25,622 nucleotides of DNA from NCBI GenBank assembly GCA_041485845.1, contig JBGPKH010000040.1:1-25622 (forward strand), read 5' to 3'. Position 1 is the first letter of the stretch. Every line of letters starts with the position of its first letter. This document shows positions 15,722 through 23,801 of the stretch, in pieces. The stretch comes from OMOG01 sp041485845 (GTDB lineage Bacteria; Acidobacteriota; Terriglobia; Bryobacterales; Bryobacteraceae). Below the pieces are notes generated by a model. It was not told the origin of the DNA. It made no database searches and worked only from the letters and a program-made list of their open reading frames with translations. Position numbers and translations under genes: made by a program.

Positions 15722-17278
15722 ATGAACGCGAGAACCTGCTTGCTCTGCGGCAAGCCGCTGAGCCGAATCTGGGTGGGAGCCGGCGAAGACTTCTGTTCGC
15801 GCGAGCATCGCAACCAGTACCGCTTGCGGAAGGGGATGGACCGGCTGCAGGAAGCCAATAAGGTGGCCACGCTCCTGCGGCGGCGCGAGCAGCCAAAACC
15901 GATTTCGTCGGCGCTACAGCCGGGAACCTCCGACCCCCGGCTCCCGGATTCCTCGTCGATTCGTTTCCAGGAACGCGGCAAGTCACCGGCTTTTCCATCC
16001 ACCAAGTGGTCCCCTCCGGCACGCATTCCGGGAGCCCGGGGCGCGGCGGAGACGCGCTCGAGCCCACCGGCGGAGGTCCCACCGCGGGACTACGGAATCC
16101 TCCACGTCCAATCCTTGCAGAACTCCGGAGCGCCGCGGGTGATGCTGAGTAAAGGCTCGCGACAGATCGATCCTCCGGGCGCCGACTACCTGGAGAGAAC
16201 GCGCCGGCCACAGTCCATCCGGGTGTCGGGGCGGCACGGCAGCGCCTTGCGTGTTTCCGCCGGGGCCGGATTTCGGCTGCCCGCCAAACGCGGACGCCAT
16301 TTTCCAACCCCGCGGCACACGTTTGCGGCCATGCGATGGCCCGACCGGCTGATGGGGCGCGGCGTGAGCTCATTCAACCGTCCGGCCGACTCCACGATTG
16401 TGAGAGTGAAGATCCCGCCGCCCGAGCTCCCGTGCCGGCTTTCTTCGGTGCCGATTTTGGATTCCGGCATGCAATGGCCGGAGGCGATCGCCCCGGACAG
16501 GCATCTTGCGGATTGTAACGGGCTGACAGGGCGATCCTGGGAGGCGATCTGGTCGAAGGCCGAAGCAGCCATGCCCCGCCCGATCGCGCCCGGCCCGCAA
16601 GAGAGGGCGGCGGCGCCGTTGGCCCGCTTGCCGCAGAGACTGGCCTACGGGTCCGCCGCGAAGCAGATCGCCCTGGTGCCGTGGACCGCGCCCGAATCGC
16701 CCTTTGGCTATTCGGCGCCGAAGCAGGGCGCCGCGGAGCGAGCCAACGGCACGGGCCAATCGAAGATGGAAGAGCACTTCGAAAACGGATTCCAAGACTG
16801 GACCGGCGGCGTGGACGACTGGTGCGTGGACGCGGCGGGCGTGCGCACGGGCTCGCTGGCGCTGTTTCGTCCTTCCATGGATATGCGCGACTACGAAATG
16901 GAGTTTCTGGCGCGCATCGAAAACCAGAGTGTTACGTGGGTGTTCCGCGCAGCGAACCTGAACGACTATTACATCGCCTCGATCGGGACTGCGCCGGGCG
17001 GCGGTTATGAATTCTGGCGCGGCACAGTCACTGGAGGAATACAAGGGTCCATCGAGGCCGTGCCGCTGCGCAACTCGCCTAAAGGCAAGACCGCGGTCAC
17101 CGTCCGTCTGCGCGCGGCGGGAAAAGAATTCTCGGTGTGGGTGGACGGCCAGCGCATCGGCGCCTGGACCGAGAGCCGCTTCTCCAGCGGCGGGATCGGG
17201 TTCATAGGCGCCCCCGACGATCGGGCGCGAATTTATTGGGTAAGGCTTTCCCCCGTGGGAAGCCCAGGTAAGGAGTGA
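15722..17278 (+). CDS. Protein with N-terminal zinc-finger-like motif and C-terminal LamG/DUF1080-like domain
   Basis: This 518-residue protein is not a recognised named family. At the N-terminus C6-x2-C9 and C25-x3-H29 ('CLLCGKPL', 'FCSREHRNQYR') form a small zinc-finger-like unit, followed by a basic, Pro-rich, low-complexity middle (about 50-340). The C-terminal 160 residues ('ENGFQDWTGGVDDWCVDAAG', 'MDMRDYEMEFLARIENQSVT', 'DYYIASIGTAPGGGYEFWRG') look like a jelly-roll of the concanavalin/DUF1080 type that often binds sugars. There is no signal peptide or membrane helix, so it is probably cytoplasmic despite that domain. The stop overlaps the end of a TAAGGAG site serving the next gene, so the two form an operon. 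Role unknown. Confidence 0.7.
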   Translation: MNARTCLLCGKPLSRIWVGAGEDFCSREHRNQYRLRKGMDRLQEANKVATLLRRREQPKPISSALQPGTSDPRLPDSSSIRFQERGKSPAFPSTKWSPPARIPGARGAAETRSSPPAEVPPRDYGILHVQSLQNSGAPRVMLSKGSRQIDPPGADYLERTRRPQSIRVSGRHGSALRVSAGAGFRLPAKRGRHFPTPRHTFAAMRWPDRLMGRGVSSFNRPADSTIVRVKIPPPELPCRLSSVPILDSGMQWPEAIAPDRHLADCNGLTGRSWEAIWSKAEAAMPRPIAPGPQERAAAPLARLPQRLAYGSAAKQIALVPWTAPESPFGYSAPKQGAAERANGTGQSKMEEHFENGFQDWTGGVDDWCVDAAGVRTGSLALFRPSMDMRDYEMEFLARIENQSVTWVFRAANLNDYYIASIGTAPGGGYEFWRGTVTGGIQGSIEAVPLRNSPKGKTAVTVRLRAAGKEFSVWVDGQRIGAWTESRFSSGGIGFIGAPDDRARIYWVRLSPVGSPGKE

Positions 17279-17286
17279 GCAAAAAC

Positions 17287-18930
17287 ATGAGCAGCACCAC
17301 AGCGATCAAGACTTCAAAGATACAACCTATGCGGACTCCCGAAGCACAGCCCGCCGAGAAGACCACCGGGCCGGGATACCTGGCGCGGGCGGTAGCACTG
17401 CACCTGGCGGGCAACCGGGAAGAAGCGCTCAAGCAATTGCAGAAGGCGGTGTCCAGCAACCAGGCCTCGGCCGAGATTTACCGCGCCATGGCTCACATCC
17501 AATTCGAGATGGGGGACTTCCGCGAATCGGGCAAGAGCTACAAGCTGCTGACTCAGGTGAAGCCGCAATACGCCATGGGCTGGTTCAACCTGGCGGTCTG
17601 CCTGGAGCGGCAGGGGAGTTGGGACGACGCTTCGGAAGCGTTCCACAAAGCGTGTACGCTCGACTCCAAGCACCTGGATGCGCACCTGGGGCTGGGCGTC
17701 TGCCACCTTCGGCTGGAAGATCCGAAGTCCGCGCTGTTCTCGTTCGAGCGATGCCTGGAACTATCGCCCGAGCACGAGGACGCTTTGTTCGGCAAGGCCG
17801 CGGCGCTGCAATCGCTGGGGCATGCCGAGGAGGCATCCAAGCTGTACCAGCACATTCTGGAGCGCAATCCGGAATCCGAAGAGTCGCTTTCGAACCTGAT
17901 CCTGATCGGCATGGCGAAGGAAGACTTCGACATGGTGCGCGAGTACTCGGAGCGGCTGCTGGAACAGCATCCGGAATCGACCGTGGCGCTGGAGGGCCTG
18001 GCTGCGTGGGCTTGTGCCGCGGGCGATCACGCGCTCACCGCCAAGTTCTGCACGCTGCTGGTCTCGGCCGTTCCAGGCCATTTCGAAGGCTGGTTCAACC
18101 TGGCGCTGGCGCACCAGAAATCGGGCCGGTGGCAGCCGGCCATCGAGGCGTACGAGGAAGCCATCAAGCAGCGGACGCAATCTTCGGAAGCGTACACCAA
18201 CCTGGGCATCGTGCGCGAACAAATGGGGGACTTGCACGGCGCTCGCGCCGCATACGACCGCGCCATCCAAGCCAACCCGGACGCGCTGCCGCCGATCTGG
18301 AACGTGGCCCTGCTGCTGGAACACTCGGGACAAACGGAAGAGGCGGAGCGCTGGTACAAGATAGTCCTGGAAAAGGCTCCCAAGGAGGAAGAGGCGCGTT
18401 TCCGGCTGGGCTACCTGCGGCTGCAGCGAGAGGATTTCCGCGGCGCCGTGGAAGCCTTCGAGGGCTGCTTGAAGTATCGGCCGCAATGGCCGGAGGCGTA
18501 CTCCAACCTGGCGCTGGCTTACAACGGACTGGGCGAGCGCGACCGGGCCGAGCGCCTGTACGAGAAGATGCTCGAAGCCGATCCGAAGTGCCTGGATGCG
18601 CTGCGCGGCCTGGCCGGCCTGGCGATCCAAGGCTCGGATTTCGACGCTGCTCTGGAGCTGCACGTTCGCCTGATCGATCTCGGGGAGCGATCGGCAGAGG
18701 TGCTGTACAACGCCGGGCTGATGTACGAGAAGGCGAGCCAGATCGATAAAGCCGTGCGGCTGTATCGCGACGCCCTGGCGCAGAACCCCGACATGCCGGA
18801 AGCCCTGCTGAATCTGGGACGGAATCTGGAAGCGGCCGGCAAGTCGGACGAGGCGCGCACCTGCTGGACCAAGGCGCTCGAGTCGGAGCCGGCGCTGGCG
18901 CAGGGGTACTTCGGGCCGGCGATCGATTGA
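17287..18930 (+). CDS. Tetratricopeptide-repeat (TPR) protein
   Basis: This 547-residue, nearly all-helical protein is made of about fourteen 34-residue TPR units from residue about 30 to the end. Recurrent positions are seen in 'AEIYRAMAHIQFEMGDFRES', 'MGWFNLAVCLERQGSWDDA', 'AYTNLGIVREQMGDLHGARA' and 'EALLNLGRNLEAAGKSDEA'. It has no signal peptide or catalytic domain and probably acts as a cytoplasmic scaffold. A GTG at 17275 overlaps the previous stop but would leave no space after TAAGGAG (about 17268-17274). The ATG at 17287 lies 12 bases from that site and is preferred. It is the second gene of a two-gene unit, so its partner may be the zinc-finger-like protein upstream. Confidence 0.88.
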   Translation: MSSTTAIKTSKIQPMRTPEAQPAEKTTGPGYLARAVALHLAGNREEALKQLQKAVSSNQASAEIYRAMAHIQFEMGDFRESGKSYKLLTQVKPQYAMGWFNLAVCLERQGSWDDASEAFHKACTLDSKHLDAHLGLGVCHLRLEDPKSALFSFERCLELSPEHEDALFGKAAALQSLGHAEEASKLYQHILERNPESEESLSNLILIGMAKEDFDMVREYSERLLEQHPESTVALEGLAAWACAAGDHALTAKFCTLLVSAVPGHFEGWFNLALAHQKSGRWQPAIEAYEEAIKQRTQSSEAYTNLGIVREQMGDLHGARAAYDRAIQANPDALPPIWNVALLLEHSGQTEEAERWYKIVLEKAPKEEEARFRLGYLRLQREDFRGAVEAFEGCLKYRPQWPEAYSNLALAYNGLGERDRAERLYEKMLEADPKCLDALRGLAGLAIQGSDFDAALELHVRLIDLGERSAEVLYNAGLMYEKASQIDKAVRLYRDALAQNPDMPEALLNLGRNLEAAGKSDEARTCWTKALESEPALAQGYFGPAID

Positions 18931-19009
18931 GGAGACGACGCCACTCGTAGGGACCGCAGGTACCCCGATTCAATCGGCGATGCGGCCCCATGACGAACCT
19001 GAAAGGCCA

Positions 19010-19340
19010 TCAGCGGTGGCGTGTAAAGCGTCCAGATGCGATCGGCAGCAGGCGCTCGGCAACTCGCTTATCCAGGTTGAACTTGAGCAGTCGAGCCGTG
19101 ACTTCCGCTTCCTCCGTGAGCGGCTCGATAACTGCGCCCCGAATCACGAAGTGATCGTTCCAGCTTTGCCGTCGAAGCCAAGTTCTCTGGTTCGGAAAGC
19201 CCGCCGTGTTTCCTGCCGATGATGTGGTCTATTTGATGCGGCAAGTAGGAGTCGTCTTCGTGAAGGCGGCAGTACTCGCATAGCCGGCCGGCTCGCTCGG
19301 CGACAAGCCGCCGGACTGCCTCGCTGATATCACTGCCCAA
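19010..19340 (-). pseudogene. HNH endonuclease with internal deletion
   Basis: From TTG 19340 the frame reads 'SEAVRRLVAERAGRLCEYC' then 'PHQIDHIIGRKHGGLSEPEN', the first half of an HNH domain with its Cys-x2-Cys and the DH pair. After 'NLA' the frame breaks. A second frame continues 'RRQSWNDHFVIRGAVIEPLT' and 'EEAEVTARLLKFNLDKRVAE' to TGA 19010-19012, which is the usual C-terminus of this family. The segment between, normally containing the CxxCN-KG part and the last metal ligand, is missing (roughly 30 residues). The protein cannot be a complete nuclease. Its TTG start lies inside the end of the upstream gene, so the two were translationally coupled. Confidence 0.7.
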
Positions 19341-19578
19341 GACGGGTGTATTGCCGAGCTCGGGCCTTAGCCATGATCAGGATGTGCTCGAGCTGCAAGT
19401 AGTCTTCGAGTTCCGAGCGTTCCTCGGCTGAGATGAGGCCGTCCTCCGATCGTCCGATCAGCTCCGCCACGCGCTGCTGGACCGCCTCTGACGGGCGGAA
19501 CGCTACCACCGCCTCGGGGGTCGTACCAGCCGCGATGAAATCGATGATTTCTTCGTAGGTCTTGACTGCGTTTATCAT
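19330..19578 (-). CDS. Small conserved protein paired with HNH nucleases
   Basis: This 82-residue acidic helical protein begins 'MINAVKTYEEIIDFIAAGTT' and ends 'QLEHILIMAKARARQYTRLG'. It resembles small proteins commonly encoded directly before HNH endonucleases of this type, from memory of such neighbourhoods. It has no signal peptide and no known catalytic motif. It overlaps the nuclease start by about 11 bases. It might restrain, recruit or stabilise the nuclease, but no role is established. It stays intact while its partner has lost its core. Confidence 0.65.
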   Translation of the reverse strand: MINAVKTYEEIIDFIAAGTTPEAVVAFRPSEAVQQRVAELIGRSEDGLISAEERSELEDYLQLEHILIMAKARARQYTRLGQ

Positions 19579-19669
19579 CTGCCTGATAGCACCGCTGTTC
19601 CTATTAGAATTGGAGCATACGGCCGACGGCTCCCGGATCAGGGGCGATCTGTAGGTTGATTATCGTTTA

Positions 19670-19710
19670 GGCCCGCCTGCCAGTTGAGCACTACGGTGAA
19701 CGGGCGGGCC
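19670..19710 (-). terminator. Weak inverted repeat after the coiled-coil gene
   Basis: ggcccgcc (19670-19677) pairs with ggcgggcc (19703-19710) around a 25-base loop, 33 bases past the stop at 19743. It has no U-tract. It may mark the end of the four-gene leftward operon. Confidence 0.25.
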
Positions 19711-19742
19711 CTCAGCTCGGCATGCTTCAGGTGTGGCGGCGC

Positions 19743-21269
19743 TTATCGTTTGCCGAAACGCCGCGGGGGACTGGATGGGCGGGGGCTGGGGCGCGGCGAG
19801 GGACGCGACGGGGGCGGGCTGGCGTGGCGCTCCTCGGGACGGCTGCCGCCGCTGCCGAACTTTCGCGGAGCGCGGTCGCCGCCGGGAGTGGCGTACTTCG
19901 AGTCGCTGTAGGAGCCGCCCTTGGCCGCGAACTTCGAATCGCGGAAGCCGCCGCCTTGGGAGAACTTGCTCCCGGAGTAGCGCTCCTGCGTGGAAGTGCC
20001 CTGCGTGCCGTAGCGCGGGGCACTCGAGCTCGCGCCGCCGCTGCCGCCGTAATAGGTCTCGCGGCGCGTCTGGTAGGTACGGTAGCCTTCCCAATCGTAG
20101 CGGTCGATGGGCTGATACTGGTGGTTGAACAGCAGGTCGCGCATCAGCGCGTACTGACCGTAGAAGACCCAGAAATCGCGGCCACCGCTGTGGTCCCAGT
20201 AGCCGTATTGATTGGAGCCCTGCGAGGGCGGCGCCACGTAGGCGAACCCCGCGGGCTGCGCCACCCGCTCGGCTTCGACGTCGTACTTGCCCGCGGCCTT
20301 GTGGGCGATGGCCATGCCGAGGTGGTTCTTCCCGGAGTCGTAGGCGGCCTGGGAGACTTCCACCCATTTTTCGTCCGAGCCGATCTCGCCGCTCTTGGCG
20401 GCGGAGTCGGCGAAGCGGGTCTGGACGGTGCGGATCTTCTGCTGGGGCTGGCCGCTGCGAACCTCCATGTCGACCAGCACCTTGTCCCACGCGTTATAGA
20501 TCTGGGCGTCGAGCGATTTCAACTCCTCGCCCCGCCTGGGGAGCTCGGCGGCGGAGTTCTGGAGCCAGTCGGCGGCGGCGATCAGGGCGCCGATATCCAG
20601 GTGCGCGATATCGCTTGCCGCGGCCTGGCGCCGGGCTTCGGCGGTGGATTGCCAAAGGGAATCGCCCTGAGCTACGGTGTCGCGGAGACTGGCCAGGCGG
20701 GAATTGAGATCCGCCTGCTTCTCCGGCCAATCGGCCGCGGCCTTCCGGCTCGCGGCGGTCAGCGACGCGAGATCGAAGGTATGGATGGCAGCGTAGTCGC
20801 GCTCCATCTGGCGGACTTCGCCGGGCAGGTGGCGCTTGGCGTCGATCCAGTGCGCGGCCTCCTTCTGGATGCCGGCCGCCTGGGTGATCGCGCCGCTGCG
20901 CAGGCTGCGCGTCCTGGCGAGGAGAGACTCCACCTGCTGGCGGTCCTGGCGGCGGTTCTGCTTCTCGATCGTGGTGAGCCGCTCCATGTCGTGGGCGGCG
21001 AGTTGCAGGTCGCCCAGATCTTTGGAGAGCTGTTCGGGCCACGTCTGGCTGGCGGAAACGCCACGGAACAGGTCGGCGTCCGTCTGAAGATCGCGGAGAA
21101 CTTCGTCCTGCGCGGCGCGGAGCTGCGTTTGGGCCGCGGCGAGCGCGCGGCGTTCGGAATCGATCTGCGAACGCAGGCTGCGCGGGAGGCTGTCGAAGCC
21201 CGCGAAGTAAACGACGACAATGAGAACGCCGAGCAGAACGGCGAGAAACTTAAGTGACGGTCGGCTCAT
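19743..21269 (-). CDS. Membrane-anchored coiled-coil protein, last gene of the PspA operon
   Basis: This 508-residue protein is not a named family. An N-terminal helix at about 7-25 ('KFLAVLLGVLIVVVYFAGF') anchors it; the long remainder, with no further hydrophobic helix, probably faces the periplasm. Residues about 30-330 are strongly helical and rich in Gln, Ala, Glu and Arg, fitting coiled coil. Next comes an aromatic patch ('GYWDHSGGRDFWVFYGQYAL', 'YQPIDRYDWEGYRTYQTRRE') and then a low-complexity tail of about 80 residues (SKF/SKYA repeats, then 'RPSPRPSPRPSSPPRR'), ending basic. It starts 24 bases after the DUF4178 gene. The place in the operon suggests a membrane or envelope partner of PspA, but this is inference. 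Confidence 0.7.
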   Translation of the reverse strand: MSRPSLKFLAVLLGVLIVVVYFAGFDSLPRSLRSQIDSERRALAAAQTQLRAAQDEVLRDLQTDADLFRGVSASQTWPEQLSKDLGDLQLAAHDMERLTTIEKQNRRQDRQQVESLLARTRSLRSGAITQAAGIQKEAAHWIDAKRHLPGEVRQMERDYAAIHTFDLASLTAASRKAAADWPEKQADLNSRLASLRDTVAQGDSLWQSTAEARRQAAASDIAHLDIGALIAAADWLQNSAAELPRRGEELKSLDAQIYNAWDKVLVDMEVRSGQPQQKIRTVQTRFADSAAKSGEIGSDEKWVEVSQAAYDSGKNHLGMAIAHKAAGKYDVEAERVAQPAGFAYVAPPSQGSNQYGYWDHSGGRDFWVFYGQYALMRDLLFNHQYQPIDRYDWEGYRTYQTRRETYYGGSGGASSSAPRYGTQGTSTQERYSGSKFSQGGGFRDSKFAAKGGSYSDSKYATPGGDRAPRKFGSGGSRPEERHASPPPSRPSPRPSPRPSSPPRRFGKR

Positions 21270-21293
21270 GGTGATCCGCCCCCGGGCGGGGTG

Positions 21294-21929
21294 TTACGGC
21301 TGGCTGGGCCGGTAAACGGTGACATTTCCCGGCGCAACCGCGGTGTACACAGTGGCCACGAAGGGTTCTCCTTCGGCTTTGCGGATGGCCAGCAGGCCCG
21401 GACCATCCTTCTCCTGAAACTCCCAGTAGTAGAACGCCGCGGGCTGTCCGGTTCCGCTGGCCTGCGCTTCACGGCTCAGGCGATACATCCAGACCTTGTT
21501 CTCGAATTCGAAGAAGTCGCCGGTGTTCTGGCGTTCGTCGAGATCGGCCAGGTCGGGTTCGGAGAGCCCGAAGTCTTCGATGGTGAGCTTACGCCCGTCG
21601 CTGTGGATGGCGACTTCGACATCGCCATCGGAATTGGCGCCCGCCCGCATGGCGACGCGGCGCTCGCGGTACGGGCCGCTGAGCTCGGTCCAGTGGCGCG
21701 TGCCGGCCTGGACCCAGGAGCAGCGGTCGGCGGTGAAGTCGAGGTCGCGGAAGTCGTCGCCGGCTCCGGAGACCGAGACGATGTCCCCGGAGCGGGCGTC
21801 GGTGGGTTTCAGGTTCGCGAGGTCCGGCAGCGGATCCGCGGATGGCGTCGGTTGGCGCTTCTTGAATAGATTCATGAGAACGATTCCTAGTAGAACCACC
21901 AGCAGGAGTTCTACCGTCAGGGTGATCAT
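21294..21929 (-). CDS. DUF4178 membrane protein
   Basis: This 211-residue protein begins 'MITLTVELLLVVLLGIVLMN', a single N-terminal membrane helix, followed by a soluble part with 'LKPTDARSGDIVSVSGAGDD', 'CSWVQAGTRHWTELSGPYRE' and 'FFEFENKVWMYRLSREAQ', matching DUF4178 beta-rich domains. Its ATG overlaps the pspA stop (ATGA at 21929-21926), so it is translationally coupled. DUF4178 proteins recur beside PspA in several phyla and are thought to belong to membrane-stress systems, but their activity is not known. The frame is open upstream antisense to nothing real; homology and the overlap fix the start here. Confidence 0.75.
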   Translation of the reverse strand: MITLTVELLLVVLLGIVLMNLFKKRQPTPSADPLPDLANLKPTDARSGDIVSVSGAGDDFRDLDFTADRCSWVQAGTRHWTELSGPYRERRVAMRAGANSDGDVEVAIHSDGRKLTIEDFGLSEPDLADLDERQNTGDFFEFENKVWMYRLSREAQASGTGQPAAFYYWEFQEKDGPGLLAIRKAEGEPFVATVYTAVAPGNVTVYRPSQP

Positions 21930-22657
21930 CGAGAGGCGCCAGGAGCCGGCAGTTCCCTGGGCAGCGTGGGCTTCTGGCGCTCCTTCTTCAACGCTTCCAA
22001 TTCCGCGTCGACACTGTGGCTGCCGAGAGCGGCGAACTGCTTCTCGAGATCGTCGTCCTTGCCGGCGGAAGCCAGTTGGTCGAATGCCTTGGCGGTGGCC
22101 TCTTCGCGCGATACGGATTCTTCGAAGCGGTTGAGGGCGGAGAAGGCGTTGTCGGCGTTGCCCACGCCGGACATGGCTTCGGCGACCTTGCGCTGTGCGG
22201 AGGCGGCGTTCTTGCGGGCGACGAGGGTGGTGGCGGTGCGCTCGCCTTCCTCGATTTTGCGCTTGAGCTCCATGACCTGCTGCTTCAGCTTGTCGCTGGC
22301 CTGCTGCGCGCTCTCGACCGCCTGCTGCATCGCGGTGACCTGCTGGTCGCTCTCGGCTTTCTTGGCGAGCGCCTTGCGGGCGAGGTCTTCGTTGCCGGCG
22401 TCGAGCGCCACACCGGCGCGGTCCTTCCACTCCTGGGACTGGCGGACGTACTTCTGGTATTCCGCGTCCAGGCGGTTGTAGTTGCTCAGGGCCACGGCGG
22501 AGGCCTGGATCACCTTGTTCAACTCGCCCTTCATGTCGGCCACGGTCTGCTTGACCGTGGTTTCGAAGGTGGCGTCTTCGAGGGCGTCGACGCCCTGATT
22601 GGCGGTGCCGCGGGCAATGCGGCCCATGCGGCCGAAAACATCGGAAAGAAATGGCAT
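21926..22657 (-). CDS. pspA: PspA/IM30 (ESCRT-III-like) family protein
   Basis: This 243-residue protein begins 'MPFLSDVFGRMGRIARGTAN' and is a near-continuous helical hairpin with 'TVADMKGELNKVIQASAVAL', 'ARKALAKKAESDQQVTAMQQ' and 'LKQQVMELKRKIEEGERTAT', the PspA/IM30 pattern. The N-terminal amphipathic helix that touches membranes is present. Family members polymerise on damaged inner membrane and limit proton leak. GGAG lies 8 bases before the ATG. The gene is second in the leftward operon: 13 bases after the YbjN-like gene, overlapping DUF4178 downstream. No PspB, PspC or PspF is seen, so its control must differ from the enterobacterial one. Confidence 0.88.
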   Translation of the reverse strand: MPFLSDVFGRMGRIARGTANQGVDALEDATFETTVKQTVADMKGELNKVIQASAVALSNYNRLDAEYQKYVRQSQEWKDRAGVALDAGNEDLARKALAKKAESDQQVTAMQQAVESAQQASDKLKQQVMELKRKIEEGERTATTLVARKNAASAQRKVAEAMSGVGNADNAFSALNRFEESVSREEATAKAFDQLASAGKDDDLEKQFAALGSHSVDAELEALKKERQKPTLPRELPAPGASR

Positions 22658-22670
22658 AGTCGATTCTCCG

Positions 22671-23114
22671 TTACGTTACGAGGCCGGCGAGAAGGCTTCG
22701 CGCGGTGATGACATCCACGAACAGGAAGTGCACGCAGGAGAGGATGTCGTCCTCGTCGTCGGGGCCCATCTCCTGGAGCTTACAGAAATTGTTCAAGGTA
22801 ACCGCGACGTTGCCGCCGCCGGCTTGATAGAGCTGGAAGGAGGAGGTCGAAATGCCGTTTTCGGCGTCCAGCATCCTGGCCATGATTTCGGCGGTGACCT
22901 TGGCGCGCGGCACGACAATGCAGGGGAGGGTGAAGAACAGGATCCCGCCCTGGAGGGCCGCCTGAATGGCGACCCCGCTGGCCACATCGCGGATGGTGAT
23001 GGCGTCAGGCGTGGTCTCGGAGACTTCGTAGCCCTTCTCGGCGAGGAGGGCATGGATCTGCCCCAGCGTGGGGGCGTTAGTGGGTGTCATAGGCTCAGGC
23101 AAGCACTCCTTCAT
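22671..23114 (-). CDS. YbjN-like (secretion-chaperone fold) protein
   Basis: This protein of up to 147 residues reads 'LGQIHALLAEKGYEVSETTP', 'AIQAALQGGILFFTLPCIV' and 'FQLYQAGGGNVAVTLNNFCK', the alpha-beta pattern of the YbjN / type III secretion chaperone-like group. There is no signal peptide, so it is probably cytoplasmic. ATG 23114 has no ribosome site. An alternative ATG at 23090 has AAGGAG 15 bases upstream, so the true start is uncertain by 8 codons. It is first in the operon with pspA, where YbjN-like proteins have been noted in other genomes. Family call is moderate. Confidence 0.6.
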   Translation of the reverse strand: MKECLPEPMTPTNAPTLGQIHALLAEKGYEVSETTPDAITIRDVASGVAIQAALQGGILFFTLPCIVVPRAKVTAEIMARMLDAENGISTSSFQLYQAGGGNVAVTLNNFCKLQEMGPDDEDDILSCVHFLFVDVITARSLLAGLVT

Positions 23115-23177
23115 ACGTACGCAGTCCGCGGCGCTGGTGTTCCGGACTGCCGGAAAACTCCATTGTACGTGAGAGGC

Positions 23178-23220
23178 GGGGGTTGGGGGTCGGGGATTGG
23201 GGGCCGGGGGGGGCCGGGGG
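23178..23220 (+). other. Six-run G-tract, G-quadruplex candidate
   Basis: Runs of 5, 5, 4, 5, 8 and 5 G are separated by 2-3 bases (tt, tc, att, cc, cc), fitting an intramolecular quadruplex on the plus strand. It lies in the divergent region between the YbjN-like gene start (23114) and the GntR start (23375), nearer the pspA side, so it could affect initiation or supercoiling there. It may instead be a copy of a G-rich dispersed repeat. Confidence 0.6.
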
Positions 23221-23336
23221 CCAAGCCGGCACGCCGCTACTCTGGGGCCAAGAAGTCGCCGGATTGTGCCCCCCGCACCGCGAGACGCCGAGGCCTCTCG
23301 GAGATCGTCAACACCGTTTCTGTCCCCAAAAACCTC

Positions 23337-23364
23337 TTGACTTGTATCAATTAACTAGTACACT
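23337..23364 (+). promoter_or_regulatory. Promoter of the gntR-slipin-permease unit, with possible operator
   Basis: TTGACT (23337-23342) and TACACT (23359-23364) are 16 bases apart. The predicted start is about 3-4 bases before the ATG at 23375, giving an almost leaderless mRNA. Between and over the boxes, ttgtatca (23342-23349) and tagtacac (23356-23363) form an imperfect dyad matching at 5 of 8 positions, a plausible GntR site. Autorepression is inferred. Confidence 0.55.
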
Positions 23365-23374
23365 ATATATCTAG

Positions 23375-23797
23375 ATGAGCACCACGGTCCAATCCGGCAA
23401 AAAGCCGTTCGACTTTCGGCTGGATCTCCACAGCGGCGTTCCAGTCTACCGGCAAATTATCGACCAGGTGATGGGCGGCATCGCGGCTGGGGCGCTCGCG
23501 GGGGGCGATCAACTGCCCACCGTGCGCCAGGTAGCGGTGGACCTGTCCATCAATCCCAACACAGTGGTGCGGGCCTACCGGGAGCTCGAAATCCGCGGCG
23601 TCCTGGAGACCCAGCAAGGAACCGGCACATTTGTGAGCTATCAAGAGGTGAGGCGCGACGACGTGGAGCGGCAGCGGCAGCTCAACCAGTTGGTGAGTGA
23701 ATTCGTTTCGCGCGCGGGAGCCGCCGGTTTCACTATCGAGCACCTGCAGGAGCAATTACGTGATCGTCAAAACGATACTCAGAAAAATAGGAGATGA
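23375..23797 (+). CDS. GntR-family regulator, YtrA type
   Basis: This 140-residue protein begins with a short tail and then 'DFRLDLHSGVPVYRQIIDQV', followed by the winged helix-turn-helix 'LPTVRQVAVDLSINPNTVVR' and 'AYRELEIRGVLETQQGTGTF'. The C-terminal part is a short helix pair, without the FCD or UTRA ligand domains of larger GntR proteins; this defines the YtrA group, which often controls ABC transporters. The next gene starts 4 bases after the stop, and a permease follows, so it probably controls this unit. Its promoter overlaps an imperfect dyad. The effector is unknown. Confidence 0.88.
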   Translation: MSTTVQSGKKPFDFRLDLHSGVPVYRQIIDQVMGGIAAGALAGGDQLPTVRQVAVDLSINPNTVVRAYRELEIRGVLETQQGTGTFVSYQEVRRDDVERQRQLNQLVSEFVSRAGAAGFTIEHLQEQLRDRQNDTQKNRR

Positions 23798-23801
23798 CGC
23801 C

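Noticed and set aside
19722..21257. A 511-codon plus-strand open frame
   Set aside because: It is antisense to the coiled-coil gene, which has a membrane helix, operon spacing and sensible composition.
21930..22430. N-terminal extension of the DUF4178 frame
   Set aside because: It overlaps pspA in another frame; the membrane helix at MITLTVELL and the ATGA overlap mark the start.
22016..22708. A 230-codon plus-strand frame
   Set aside because: It is antisense to pspA and lacks any recognised motif.
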